Assembly: GCF_029784135.1 (NCBI RefSeq)
Contig: NC_073744.1
Coordinates: 78,967,935 to 79,031,934, forward strand
DNA: 64,000 bases
DNA from: Toxorhynchites rutilus septentrionalis
Lineage: Eukaryota; Arthropoda; Insecta; Diptera; Culicidae
Reading direction: 5' to 3'
Both the position numbers and the translations under genes were made by a program. Positions 21,803 through 32,442 of the stretch are shown here, in pieces (positions within the stretch are counted from its first letter, which is position 1; each line of letters starts with the position of its first letter). The notes below the pieces were generated by a model. The model saw nothing but the letters and a program-made list of their open reading frames with translations, was not told where the DNA came from and did no database searches.

Positions 21803-24800
21803 ATGGAGTGGACCAGGATTGTGAAGTTAAATAATACAAACTACGAGTCGTGGGCGTTTTGTGTGAAGGCATTGTTGCGGCGTGAATCTTTGTGGAAGTA
21901 TGTGGATCCGGGGACTGCTCCAGACCCTGTAACGGATGCTTGGGCGGACGGTGATGAGAAAACGTTAACTACGATCCAGCTGCTGGTGGAGGAGAGTCAG
22001 ATCCATTTGATTCGGTCTACAAACACGGCGAAGGCAACCTGGAATGCGCTGAAGGAACACCACAGTAAATTGACTCTAGGACAGAAGGTATCAACACTGA
22101 AGCAAATCACGAATCTCAACTACAAGATGGGAGACGATATGGAGGCGTATTTTGAAGCTATCGAAAAACTGTACGTACGACTGGAAAATGCAGGTTTTGA
22201 AATGCAGGAATGCCTCAAGGTTGCGTTGGTTCTCCGAGGGCTTCCGGATTCTTTCACTCCCCTGATTATGGCGTTGGAGGCTCGAAATGAGGAGGATCTG
22301 ACGATGGCAATGGTTAAGGCGAAATTAATGGATGAAGCTGATAAGCGGAAGGATTCCAGTAGCGAGGCGAACGAGCAGGCACTGAAGGTGGGAGCTCGTC
22401 CGAAGGTGCTGTCCTGTTTTCACTGTGGCAAAGCAGGTCATAAGAAGCGGGAGTGTAAAATTTATCTTTCTGAAAACAAAAGTGTTGGAGAGAAAAATTA
22501 CAAGAAGAAGCCCAAAGAAAAGGCTAAAAATGTGCGCGAAAATGAGTTAAATGATTTTACGTTCATGGTGAAATCCGTAGGGAAAAGTGCGAAATCCTGG
22601 CCGTGGGTGATTGATTCCGGTGCAACGTCGCATTTGACGAATGACAGAAGTGTTTTCATACGTCTAGATAGCAGTGTGTGTCCTGTGATGTCAACTGCCG
22701 ATGGAAAAATGTTACGCACAGAAGGAATCGGAGATTGTGTAATCGAATGCTTGGACGATCATAGGCAGATTGTGAAAATAACTCTGACTGATGTGATTTA
22801 CGCGCCTGATCTGGAAGGTAGTTTAGTGTCTATCGGAAAACTGACGGAAAAGGGTGTCAAAACGGAATTTGTAGGAGAAATGTGCTTGTTACGATTCAAA
22901 GGAAGAATAATTGCAACGGCGAATAAGTCTGCTGGTCTATATCGCCTCAACTTGGCATGTGAGAAGTCCCTGATGGTAGGAGATCCGAAGCACAGTGAAG
23001 AATGTATTCATACATGGCATCGTAAACTTGGACACAGAGATCCTGAAGCAATCGCGGAGCTTGAGCGAAAAGGATTCGCAACTGGAATAAAAATGGTGAA
23101 ATGTGGAATCCGTATGACATGTGAGTGCTGTGTTAAAGCGAAGATGTCACGTCCATCGTTTCCGTCTCCAGCAGAGAAAAAGTCAAAGGAGATACTCGAT
23201 ATTGTTCATAGTGACTTGTGCGGTCCAATGACGGAAACTCCTGGCGGATGTAAGTTCTACATGACCATGATTGATGATCACAGCCGATATACCGTGATTT
23301 ATTTTCTCAAATCCAAGTCCGAAGCGGAAAATAAAATTCGTGAATATGTCCGCTTCACGCAGAATCAATTCGGTAGAAAACCTAAAGTTATTCGTTCTGA
23401 TCGTGGAGGTGAGTACACCGGAAATAGCATTCGGAAATTTTATGCAGATGAAGGTATCCGAGCAGAGTACACAGCTGGATACGCCCCACAGCAGAATGGT
23501 GTTGCTGAGAGAAAAAATAGAACACTCAACGAGATGGGACTTTGTATGCTATTGGACGCAGGACTGCCACGACGCTTCTGGGCTGAAGCAATGAACACTG
23601 CCGTGTATATCCAGAACAGACTTCCGTCCAGGGCGATTGGGACTACACCGTATGAAATCTGGTTTAACAGGAAGCCGGATTTGAGCCACATGGAGATTTT
23701 TTGGATGCGATGCTTATGTTTGGATACCTCCACAGAAGCGGAAGAAACTTGACGACAAAGCTGTGAAGATGACGTTTGTTGGATACTGTTCTGAAAGCAA
23801 GGCATACAGATTGCTAGATACGAAAACTGGAAAAATTGTGGTAAGCCGTGACGTAAAATTTCTAGAGGCGATTAAAGACAAACAGATGAAAGATGTGTCA
23901 AGTGTCCCAAAAGAGCGAAAATTCGAAGAAGTTCCAGTTCATCTGTCCAGAAAAACTGAATCTGATAGCGACGAGTCCAATGAATCAAGTGAAGAGTTTT
24001 TCGGATGTGATTCTCCAGAAGAAGCGGATGCGGACGAGAATCAGCTATTAGATGAAGAATTTGATGAGGAGCAACAAGTTCAAAGGGAACTGAGTCAAGA
24101 GCAGCAAGTTGACGGAGATTTTGTTCAGGAGGAGTCTATTCGTGAAGACCTATCAGAAATCGAACCTGCTGTAAGACGTCTTGACAGATCCAACCGCGGT
24201 ATCCCTCCAGTGAGATACGGTTCTATCGGAGTAGCAGTCGGTTCAGGAGAAGAACCTCGAACATATGCTGAAGCAGTGAGTAGTGTTGAAAGTACTGAAT
24301 GGAAGGCAGCCATGGAGGAAGAAATGGTTTCTCATCGCGAAAATGCTACTTGGGAGCTTACTCAATTGCCACCAAATTGTCGTGCAGTTGGGTGCAAATG
24401 GCTATTTAAGCGAAAGGAGGACGAAGCCGGAAAAGTTGCAAGATTCAAAGCTAGACTGGTCGCCCAAGGTTTTTCCCAGCGTTTCGGGTATGACTACGAT
24501 CAAGTTTTCGCCCCAGTTATGAAGCAGACGACACTACGAACCGTGCTAACTTTCGCAAGTAAGCACAAGCTGTTGGTTAGGCACGTGGATATCAAGACAG
24601 CCTACCTTTACGGAGAGTTACGGGAGGAGATTTTTATGAAACAACCCCCAGGATACTGCACAGGCGATCCGAATACCGTTTGTCGTTTAAAGAAAAGTTT
24701 ATACGGTTTGAAGCAGGCGGCACGCGTTTGGAACCAACGAATTGATGCAGCACTGAAAGATATTGGTTTTCAACGTTCAAGTGCAGATCAGTGTCTCTAT

Positions 24801-25796
24801 ACGCGTCGTTCAACTTACGTACTTATTTACGTTGATGACATCATCATTGTCTGCCAGAGCGAGAAAGAGTACGTTTTAATGGTGACATCCCTCCGGAGGA
24901 GTTTCAAGGTGGTCGAACTCGGAAGCATCAGGTATTTTCTGGGTATTCACGTAAGGATGGAAGATGAGCACTATGTATTGAGTCAGAAATCATACATATC
25001 GAAGATTCTTCAGAAATTTAATATGCAAAATTGTAAGCTTTCGAATGTTCCCATGTCGAGCGGCTTTCTACAGCAAAAGGAGAAGGATAGTGAGAGACTT
25101 CAAACTACCCAGCAGTACCAAAGTATCATCGGAGCTTTGCTGTATTTAGCCGTCAATACACGCCCGGATATATCTATTGCGACATCTATACTCGGACGGC
25201 GTGTTACGAAAGCAACCAAGGCTGATTGGACCGAATGCAAGAAGGTTTTACGTTATCTCAGAGGCACGGTGGATTACGAATTGCATTTGGGAAGTGGCAA
25301 GGAACTGCAGCTAGAATGTTTCGTGGATGCTGATTGGGCCGGAGCAGTTACAGATCGCAAATCTAACACTGGTTTCATGTTCAAGCTAGATGGTGGATTG
25401 ATAGCATGGACTTGTAGGAAACAAACTTCAGTAGCACTTTCCAGTTGTGAAGCTGAATATGTTGCGTTGGCTGAATGTCTCCAGGAACTCCAGTGGTTAC
25501 GGAAACTGTTTACTGATCTTGGTGTGTCGTTAACATTGCCCATTAGGGTATACGAAGACAATCAAAGTTGCATAGCGCTTACAGAAGCTGACCGGTCTTC
25601 TCGTCGATCCAAACATATCGACACTAAGTTCTGTTTTGTGAAGGATATGGTTAAAGATGGCATTGTAGCAGTTCAATACTGTCCAACAGATCGGATGCAA
25701 GCAGACCTACTTACCAAGCCCCTGGGACCAGTCAAACTGAAGGCGTTAAGACAATTAATTGGAGTTAAATCCAGCGAAGTTGAGGAGGAGTGTTGA
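21803..25796 (+). pseudogene. copia gag-pol polyprotein, one frameshift
   Basis: ATG at 21803. Order: gag; CCHC knuckle CFHCGKAGHKKREC (about residue 205); aspartic protease WVIDSGATSHLTN (about 270); integrase HHCC (HTWHRKLGH at about 405, CECC at about 441) and D,D35E (VHSDLCGP, RSDRGGEY, NGVAERKN). A frameshift in a T-run near 23700 then separates the second frame (23769-25796): RT with VDIKTAYLYGEL and YVDDIII (24829), RNase H with DADWAG, SCEAEYVA and DNQSCIAL, and a terminal DRMQADLLTKPLG. The stop TGA lies inside the 3' LTR. About 1,330 codons in total, normal for copia. All catalytic residues are present, so the single frameshift is the only visible defect; it could also be an assembly error. 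Confidence 0.95.
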
Positions 25797-25951
25797 TCAT
25801 AGCAACATCGCTGTTATTACCATAGTAATTATATTGTTGATTTGCCAGAGTTAATAAAAAAAATTTTCTTATAAGTCGTTTGAACCTCAAGCAGTTAGCA
25901 CGTATTTATTCTCTTTTCCATAATCCGAGAGTCTACGCAAAACTTCCAATA
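25791..25951 (+). repeat. copia 3' LTR
   Basis: 161 bp, same as the 5' LTR except for one base in the A-rich stretch. The gag-pol stop codon is formed by its first bases. Confidence 0.95.
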
Positions 25952-26466
25952 GGAACTCTGCCATGATTCTATTTATTATTGATATCATATCACAACGAGT
26001 GGACTCAGAAGAAATATTAGGAAACCTGAATTTTTACGCACCGATTAGGAACCTGAGAAACCCTAACATTTTTTACATAGATTATCGAAGAACGAATTAT
26101 GCCAAATATAGTCCTTTTAATCGTATGATGAGCCTCTGTAACGAACACAGTGAAACAATGTTGATGTGAAAATTGATGTAACCATGTCAAGATCAATGCT
26201 CAAAGACTATCTGAATAGCATAAGATATCGTTAAATTTCACTGTAATATTTGGGCAGCATATTTAGTCTACGCTGGTTTGACGAAATAAATAAATTTAAA
26301 AAAATTGATTCTGTAATTTGTTAAAATCGTCTTTTAAATTAAACGAATAAATTATCCAGCCAGCTCTCTTTAGATTTTTAGTTTTAAGTAAGTAGTTTTA
26401 AGTAGTATTAAGAATGTATCGGTCTACAATTTAGATTGACGACAATAAAAAAAAAAAATAAATAAA

Positions 26467-26600
26467 ACCTCAATATGCATAATTTGGTTTCATTTGCTTG
26501 ATTAATTCCCGAGTAATGTAGAAATTTGTGTTTAATTTGTATGGCAGTCCTCCCTTAAAGAGGGGGCAGTGGTCTCAAACTATCACGAAAATCTGCCCCG
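26467..26600. repeat. third unit of the 143-bp tandem repeat
   Basis: ACCTCAATATGCATAATTTG, GAGTAATGTAGAAATTTGTG and TATGGCAGTCCTCCCTTA match the units at 15887-16147. It lies directly after the A-rich LINE tail. Confidence 0.8.
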
Positions 26601-28106
26601 GCCAAAAACCAACGGAAATGATGTGTTGGTTTGCGCATCAAGTTGTTAAATATTTTTCTTAATTCACTTTCTTTTGAACCGGTAATTTCCGTGAGTCGGT
26701 AACCTTCTTGGAATGGATGCTCAATGTTTTCGCACTGCGTATTACAGGTGAACAATGAAGTTGTTATTAAAAATATGAATATCTGCACTTGGTTTATCTG
26801 CTTGAATTTTATTCTTAAGCACATTACAAGAAGTACTGCTTGATTTTAAATACTTCTTAATCACCGTTATGAAAAAAAGCTATAACCAACAAGATTCTGT
26901 ACCGTTCTCAACATAATACACCATAACTCGTGTTAATGGCATAAATCAGAAGCTGCCACACCGACTTGTCACGCTTTGTTAGTGGCGCATCATAAACCAG
27001 AGAAAATCTACTCGCCCCGGCCGGTGCGGCATGTCAAATCGACATTTATCGCACCCCCCTCGAAAGCCCCACCGAATGGATACACCGCGGCGGTAGAACC
27101 CCGACCCAACCCAGCTTGGACCGCGGGGATTGGGTAATTCCTTATATTGTCTCATCAAAACAGAATTAGTACGGTTGGAGAGTTTTTATAACTAATGCGA
27201 TTTTCGGCCCGAGTGTTGGCGAGGGAGGGAGAGGTGGTCGCTCGCCACCCGAAAAGGGTGAAATTTATTTCGATCCGGAATGTGGATCGGCGCGCTTCAA
27301 TTATTGAAGCTTTGAGCTGTGCGGGAAGCAAAGGTTCAATCTTTCCTTGATATTTTGATTGAAGACGATAAAAGCGTAGTATAAAGTTGGATGTTGGCGG
27401 TGAATAATGTTATGTTTGAACAGCAACAGAACAGAAATTGTTGATATTTATCACCGTGGCGCATCTTTTTTTTTCGTGGTTTTATAAAACGATAATTGCC
27501 TACTTTACGAAGAACTTATAACCCACAGTGAGAATTCGGTTCCGTTATATAACACGACAGGTATGGTTAACACTGTAATATGATTCTGTAAAAAATAGAT
27601 GAACCTTTGAAGCAGTACTGTCCCCCTCGTTAATCTGCTCAATGTTCACTGTTTTTTCAATAACATACGCACCTTGGCGGCCTTCAATCTTCCGGTGGTG
27701 AATTTCAAGAGCATTACGTAAAATCCTATCCTATCACTTGCCCCGTCGCTTCTAGCGAATTTGACAATCATGATAGGAAATAGCTACGCCACCAGTTCCC
27801 GAAATCCCAAAACAGTCGTGAGGGAACGACATTACGATGCGAAGTGAGTTCACTAGGAAGGAAGAATGCGTGCGTATTACGTTTCAACGGAAACGGAGGC
27901 AAAGAATGGCCTCTCTTCGATTGGCTGGCGACGATTTCGGCTTCACGCCACCACCCCCGCCTCGAAAGCGAGCTGTTTATTTTCACAGCCAGGCAGACGA
28001 AAAATATAAATATTTACGAGCATTAAGCGTAATCGCGTTCATATCGTAAATTGCAGCGTTTTGTTCAACACCTCATCCCAATCAACCCCTTTCTATTTAT
28101 TTTCAG
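26601..28106. other. host-like non-coding region
   Basis: No TE signature. A GC-rich island at about 26995-27130 and 27185-27310 stands out from the AT-rich surroundings. It lies upstream of the candidate exon at 28107, so it could hold a promoter or 5' exons, but no TATA or initiator motif is decisive. Short frames at 27768-28049 are on both strands and unconvincing. Confidence 0.4.
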
Positions 28107-28282
28107 AAACACACAGATCTTCCATCAAACGTCAACAGCAGCAGTTACTGCTCGGGGAGGAAAAAAAGAGGACACGAGTAAACGCCCTCCCGTGAAGTTA
28201 ACTAAGTCCGAGGCAGCTAATCCGACAGACATCATCATGTTGGTGACACTTTCCAAATTTGTTTTCGTCGTCCTGATACTCG
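28107..28282 (+). CDS. candidate host exon encoding a signal peptide start
   Basis: A pyrimidine-rich acceptor (CTTTCTATTTATTTTCAG, ending 28106) precedes 130 bases of putative 5' UTR. ATG at 28237 then opens MLVTLSKFVFVVLIL, a short, basic-then-hydrophobic stretch like the start of a secretory signal peptide. The coding part is 46 bases and ends at a strong donor, CTCG|GTAAGTAC (GT at 28283), so the intron would be phase 1, typical for signal-peptide exons of secreted or cell-surface proteins. No downstream exon could be identified in the window, so the protein is unknown. Chance occurrence cannot be excluded because the frame is short. If real, much of the following TE-rich sequence may be its first coding intron. 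Confidence 0.4.
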
Positions 28283-28489
28283 GTAAGTACACTTTATCAA
28301 AAACCAATCCCATCATGATAAAGACCGAACGAAAACGGCCCGGCATAAGCATCGGGCAAATATTTTGGTTCACCATCATCTTATCCGCACCGAAATAAAA
28401 GTTGAAGATTATAAAAATACCACCCAAGCGACCTTGAAAATACGACTGACTCGCAAAACGTTACACTGTGGGTGGTGTAGGGTGATTTG

Positions 28490-28860
28490 TGGGTTGAAAG
28501 CTCGCGTCACCACACGTGGCGAACGAAAGCTTCCGTGGTGAAAGGCAAAACATTAGAGCTTTCGTGAAGGAAGTTTCGCTTGCTGTTTCACTGTTCACCA
28601 CACAAGCTTTCATTCGCCACTTTATCCTTCTGGGTTGAAACAAACAAGCTTTCCTGGGAAGGACATTGTGGTGAAAGCTTTCAAAGATTTTTTTAGCTTA
28701 TCGGCTCTAAGCATCGCCCAAAAGCTTTCGTTCCTTGATAGTACCAGCTGATGGCGGAAGTGAATTGATTGATAGAAATTCCGTGTTATCCACTATTCTG
28801 CTATAAACAAGGATCCTTTTGTTGATAATTCAGAAAGCTTTGTGAAGCTAATATAAGCTT
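28490..28860. repeat. cluster of AAGCTTTC-type motifs in both orientations
   Basis: AAGCTT or a one-base variant (GAAAGCTT, AAGCTTTC, GAGCTTTC, GAAAGCTC) occurs about ten times in 370 bp, at about 28496, 28526, 28556, 28610, 28648, 28676, 28727, 28837 and 28854. The spacing is irregular and no larger unit is obvious. Confidence 0.6.
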
Positions 28861-29632
28861 TAGCCGAAAAAAAAGAACCAATTTCCGATAGCGGATAGCA
28901 TACAGCACCACAGTCTGCGAGCTTCAACAAAAAAGTTTCTCTCGACTTAGAGAAGATTCTTTTTATTGAAGTTTTTCGAAATTTAAGGTTCGTTTCATTC
29001 GAAGAAAATGATTGGGCTGTAGTGTTGCCTGAACGGTCTTGGCTTTCTTTCATACAACTAAAACTCGACCAATGTTGGTAGCGTGCGACTCTCGACTCTT
29101 TTATTTTTCCGAAATTAATTCTACAAGCTAATTCTTCTACCTTCAAATTTCTGGGGAGGCGCTTGGAGTTACCCTGCTATATCTGTCGATAAATAATTAT
29201 ACGCCGAGTAATCAAAAAAATGTCCCGTGTGCGTTGAACTGCCACGAACCGAGCGGAAACTTGAGATTTGTTTCACTCGCACAAAAATAACAAAATTTAT
29301 GTCAGTAAAAAAAATGTAGACTCGGTAACAACATAAGTTGAATAAAAATGTAATTAGAGAAGCGTTCGATTTTCGACAAGTGTGATGCACTTTTGGAACT
29401 TGACGACAAAGCGCAAGTGTGCTTTAATGAAATATGAAGAATGGTTTGGCGAGGTATTCTCCAAGCATCTCTACATACATATATGGAGGAATTTGGGTCG
29501 CTTCAGTGCATAACAGGGACGATAGTGAAAATACAACAAACAAATGGTCGGGATCTGCCAAAACGAACCATGCCTCAAAAACATTTGAGATATTTTAATT
29601 TGAAGTTTGCATTCCTACTAATAAACCGTGGA
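28861..29632. other. non-coding, no gene recognised
   Basis: Only short unrelated frames; no splice or TE signature identified. Confidence 0.4.
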
Positions 29633-29707
29633 TGATTTTGTTTTATTAATTCGTTTATTCTTACAGGCTCAGTTACATAAGTTTAAAGGAGCCGAATTCT
29701 TAGATAT
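29633..29707 (-). mobile_element. LINE 3' UTR fragment
   Basis: TTCGTTTATTCTTACAGGCT followed by CAGTTACATAAGTTTAAAGGAGCCGAATTC matches the minus-strand 3' end of the LINE at 3772-4994 and 11588-13392. It is an extreme 5' truncation of about 75 bp, with no coding part. Confidence 0.85.
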
Positions 29708-29713
29708 ATACAT

Positions 29714-30063
29714 TAGGGTGCCAATGAATGTATGGGAAAAAATCGACCCTAAAATTTCAAAAATTTACCCTATACAAAATATTTACCAACTCGAAAAAAC
29801 ACCCTATGCCAAATATCAGCTCAATCGGACTTAAGGGAGAGTGGCGCAAAGCGGTCAAAGTTTGAGTTTTTTGAAAATCGAAAAATCACCCAAGGGGGGA
29901 GTGTAGGAAAACGATGGTTTCGAAAAAAAATTTTTTGATGCCAAATGTCTTAAAATTGCATGTTGAGCCAATATTTGGTATAGGGTGTTTTTTTCGAGGT
30001 GGTGAACATTTTTTATGAGGTAACTTTTTGAAATTAGAGATGACCATTTTCATTGGCACCCTA
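29714..30063. mobile_element. foldback MITE, termini TAGGGTGCCAATGAA
   Basis: Perfect 15-bp inverted termini at 29714-29728 and 30049-30063. Inner arms also pair: ACCAACTCGAAAAAACACCCT near 29788 versus AGGGTGTTTTTTTCGAGGTGGT near 29983. 350 bp, non-coding. A related arm lies at 1170-1372. Confidence 0.9.
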
Positions 30064-30149
30064 GGGGTCACTCTACGAAAAATGTAACGTTTATTAAGAG
30101 TTTTCAAATGCATACTACGCAGAAACGTTCTTACGATATTATAATATAT

Positions 30150-31150
30150 AGGGGAAAAGGGGGGAATCTGGACCACCTAAGCAAATCGCCTAATATTTCC
30201 GAACCAATACGGTCTAAATAAAAAATGTCACATTGTATCCTAAGCTACACTTGTTTTCTCTCAATCAATAATGTTTAATAATTATATCAAGCTTCAAACT
30301 CCCAAATATATCATAAAATAAAAGAGATGATTTTTGGACTTTAAAATTTGATGCTGGGTGATTTGGACCGCCTGTGGGGTGATTTGGTCCAGTGTGTGTT
30401 TCATCGAAAAAAAAAGTATTTGTAAAGTATTTTGGGATAATGTTACAATCAGTAACAGTGTTTTGGAATCGATACCATGTGTATTAGCCAGATTCCAGAC
30501 CAAAAAAATTGGGTTGACACCATCTCGAATTCTGCATGAATCTTTTCACTGTTGTTTGAGCATTTTCAAACACTTTCGTTGTTGATCAAAGAAAATCCGT
30601 TCTTGATGGCCTGAGTTGCTCTTTCAAGCTCCTCCTTTTTCCAACGTTGTCTGCCCATTCTCTTTTTGTAACTCCGTGACATCTGGAATCAATTAGATCA
30701 AAGAAAAGCCTCAAAACTGTAGGACCAATTCACCCCACAGAAACATGACCAGATTACCCCACACAGCATGTAAAAGCTTAAATGCAATTTATTTCATTTT
30801 TTGTTATCAAACTTACAGTTTTGCTGCATCAAATTGTTCCTCTTCTGAAGGCGAACAGAACTAAATATAATGCACAATACACCGAAAAGTTTGTTTAATC
30901 AGCGGGAAAAAACTTAAATCCACGAAGGGAAAACTCACATTTTTCGACAATCAAAGTGCTTGTTGTGTTCATGCAACCGTTTCCTCCCACCTGTCGAATT
31001 TTACCAACGTTTTTTTTTACGTTAGTTACATACGGTTCAATAATCAAAGAAAATGGCATTATAAAAAATTCAAGTTGAGCCGTACTTTTTGAGATAAAGG
31101 GGTGGTCCAAATCACCCCGTATGTCCAACTCACCCCGTGTTACTCTACCA
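30150..31150 (-). mobile_element. pogo-like non-autonomous element with GGGGTGATTTGGACC ends
   Basis: The motif (GGGGTGA)TTTGGACC(A) or its complement is repeated at about 30165, 30357, 30378, 30730, 30765, 31100 and 31125; the outer copies face each other (GAATCTGGACCACC versus GGTGGTCCAAATCACCCC). Exact ends are uncertain. A short minus-strand frame inside resembles a DNA-binding domain. Confidence 0.6.
30570..30681 (-). pseudogene. psq/CENP-B-type HTH remnant of a pogo-like transposase
   Basis: The ATG near 30681 on the minus strand opens MSRSYKKRMGRQRWKKEELE followed by RATQAIKNGFSLINNESV and a stop. The W-x(3)-E-L-x-x-A-x(3)-I-x-x-G spacing is that of the N-terminal psq-type helix-turn-helix of pogo, Tigger and jerky proteins. 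The catalytic domain is absent. Confidence 0.55.
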
Positions 31151-31236
31151 TTAGACGGCAAATTCATCCAGCATTTTTTTTCGCCGAGACATCTACAGTG
31201 GAAATAATAAAACAAGTGATCAATCTATACACATGT

Positions 31237-31240
31237 ATGT

Positions 31241-31333
<93 letters not shown>

Positions 31334-31335
31334 CA
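31237..31335. repeat. (TA)n then T-run
   Basis: About 30 TA dinucleotides followed by about 30 T. It precedes a mariner and may be unstable in assembly. Confidence 0.95.
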
Positions 31336-31339
31336 TTTG

Positions 31340-32405
31340 TTCATAAAATTAGGTATGCGCCGTTTTGTTCGATGACTTCCCAACGAGATGCCAACTTCAT
31401 AATACCCCTGTTATAGAAGCTCGCTTCCTTATTGGCAAAAAAAACTCGGATAGCCAATTTTCACAGGCCTCTTTTGTGGCTAACTTCTGACTGCCTAGCT
31501 CTTTCGCCATGGACAAAAACAGGTGGTAGTCACTTGGTGCAAGGTCCGGACTATACGGCGGATGCAAAAGAACCTCCCATCCGAGCTCCCGGAGCTTCTG
31601 GCGCGTCACCAAAGAAGTGTGTGGCCTGGCGTTGTCCTGATGAAAGACAATGCGGCCTCTGTTTATCAAAGATGGTCTCTTCTTCATGAGTGCTACCTTC
31701 AAGCGGTCCAGTTTTTGGCAGTACAGGTCCGAATTGAGCGTTTGGCCATAGGGAAGCAGCTCATAATAGATTACTCCTTGACAATCCCACCAAACACACG
31801 GCAGAACCTTCCTTGCCGTTAATGAGGGCTTGGCCACCGTCTGAGCCGCTTCAGCGGGCTTCGACCACGACCGTTTGTGCTTCACGTTGTCGTAAGTGAC
31901 CCACTTTTCATCGCCAGTCACCATCCGCTTCAGAAACGGGTCGATTTTGTTGCGATTCACATGCGTCGATACGGTCAAAGATGTTTTTTTGCGTCAACGT
32001 GTGTGGCACCCATACATCGAGCTTCTTTGTGAATCCAAGCTTCTTCAAATGGTTAATAACGGTTTGATGACTTATCCCCATCTCTTGGTCGATGCTACGG
32101 CTGCTACTATGCCGGTCTTTCTCGGCTAATTCAGCGATTTTGTCGCAATTTTCGACGACAGGCCTTCCGGATCGTGGCGCATCTTCGACGACCCCTACAC
32201 CAGAACGAAAACGTTGAAACCATCGTTGTGCGGTGAAAATGGAAACTGTATCGGGTCCATAAACTGCACAAATTTTATTAGCAGCTTGAGATGCATTTTT
32301 GCCTTTGTCATAGTAGTACTGTAAAATATGTCGGATTTTCTCTTTATTTTGCTCCATATTTGCGACACTATAACTCACGAACGACTTAACCAAACAAAAC
32401 ACTGT
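31340..32405 (-). mobile_element. mariner element D, distinct family, nearly complete
   Basis: The transposase gene is almost full length on the minus strand. Its protein differs clearly from the mariner A/B/C family (for example KLDVWVPHTLTQKNIFDRID, SMAKELGSQKLATKEACENW). Terminal repeats were not resolved: the left side runs into the T-run and the right side into a SINE at 32443. Confidence 0.8.
31397..32357 (-). pseudogene. mariner transposase (copy D), one frameshift
   Basis: The ATG at 32357 fits the usual N-terminus (MEQNKEKIRHILQYYYDKGK). Order: two HTH motifs, the WVPHTLTQKN linker, a frameshift near 31955 just after DRIDACES, MVTGDEKWVTYDN (first Asp), IVFHQDNARPHTS (second), YSPDLAPSDYHLF (third). 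All three catalytic Asp of D,D34D are intact. Length about 320 codons versus about 345 in the family. The single small deletion makes this the best-preserved mariner in the window. Confidence 0.92.
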
Positions 32406-32442
32406 CAAGGACTATATTATAGCGCGCAAACAAGCCTTTGGG

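Larger units (their letters stand above)
21531..25951 (+). mobile_element. Ty1/copia LTR retrotransposon, nearly intact
   Basis: Target duplication GGAAC at 21526-21530 and 25952-25956. Two 161-bp LTRs differ by one base by eye (near 21599 versus 25859). The PBS is at 21692 and a purine tract GAGGAGGAG lies just before the 3' LTR. One gag-pol frame has one frameshift. It sits in ORF2 of the LINE, so it is younger than the LINE; the near-identical LTRs agree with a recent insertion. Confidence 0.97.
18077..26168 (+). pseudogene. LINE ORF2: endonuclease and reverse transcriptase, interrupted
   Basis: The first frame overlaps ORF1 by about 100 bases and gives an APE-type endonuclease at about 18400-19110: IIMATETSW (Glu), KKSGGGVLIAI, IYGDFNQ (Asp/Asn), with EAFHTAIEY at the normally SDH position, so a key Ser-Asp pair is altered. 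A frameshift at an A-run near 19395 leads to the RT: SKGPGPDGIP, KSGNRSDVRNYRGVAI, YTDFSKAFDRVD (20192-20229). A second A-run frameshift (20255) precedes GVPQGSHLGPLLF and YADD (20459-20470). A SINE (20529) and copia (21531) interrupt the rest; the C-terminus resumes at 25957 (MILFIIDI to the stop at 26168). Both insertions sit between target duplications, and the frame continues across the copia site. Confidence 0.85.
16148..26466 (+). mobile_element. near full-length CR1/Jockey-type LINE with three insertions
   Basis: A 5' UTR, ORF1, ORF2 and a 3' UTR ending in an A-rich tail (AATAAAAAAAAAAAATAAAT, about 26445) lie between units of one tandem repeat; ACCTCACATAT (16143) and ACCTCAATAT (26467) may be a decayed target duplication. 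Later insertions are a SINE at 17264-17570, a SINE at about 20529-21028 and copia at 21531-25951. Without them the LINE is about 5.1 kb. The clade is inferred from a PHD-type ORF1, an APE endonuclease, and RT motifs without RNase H. Confidence 0.85.
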
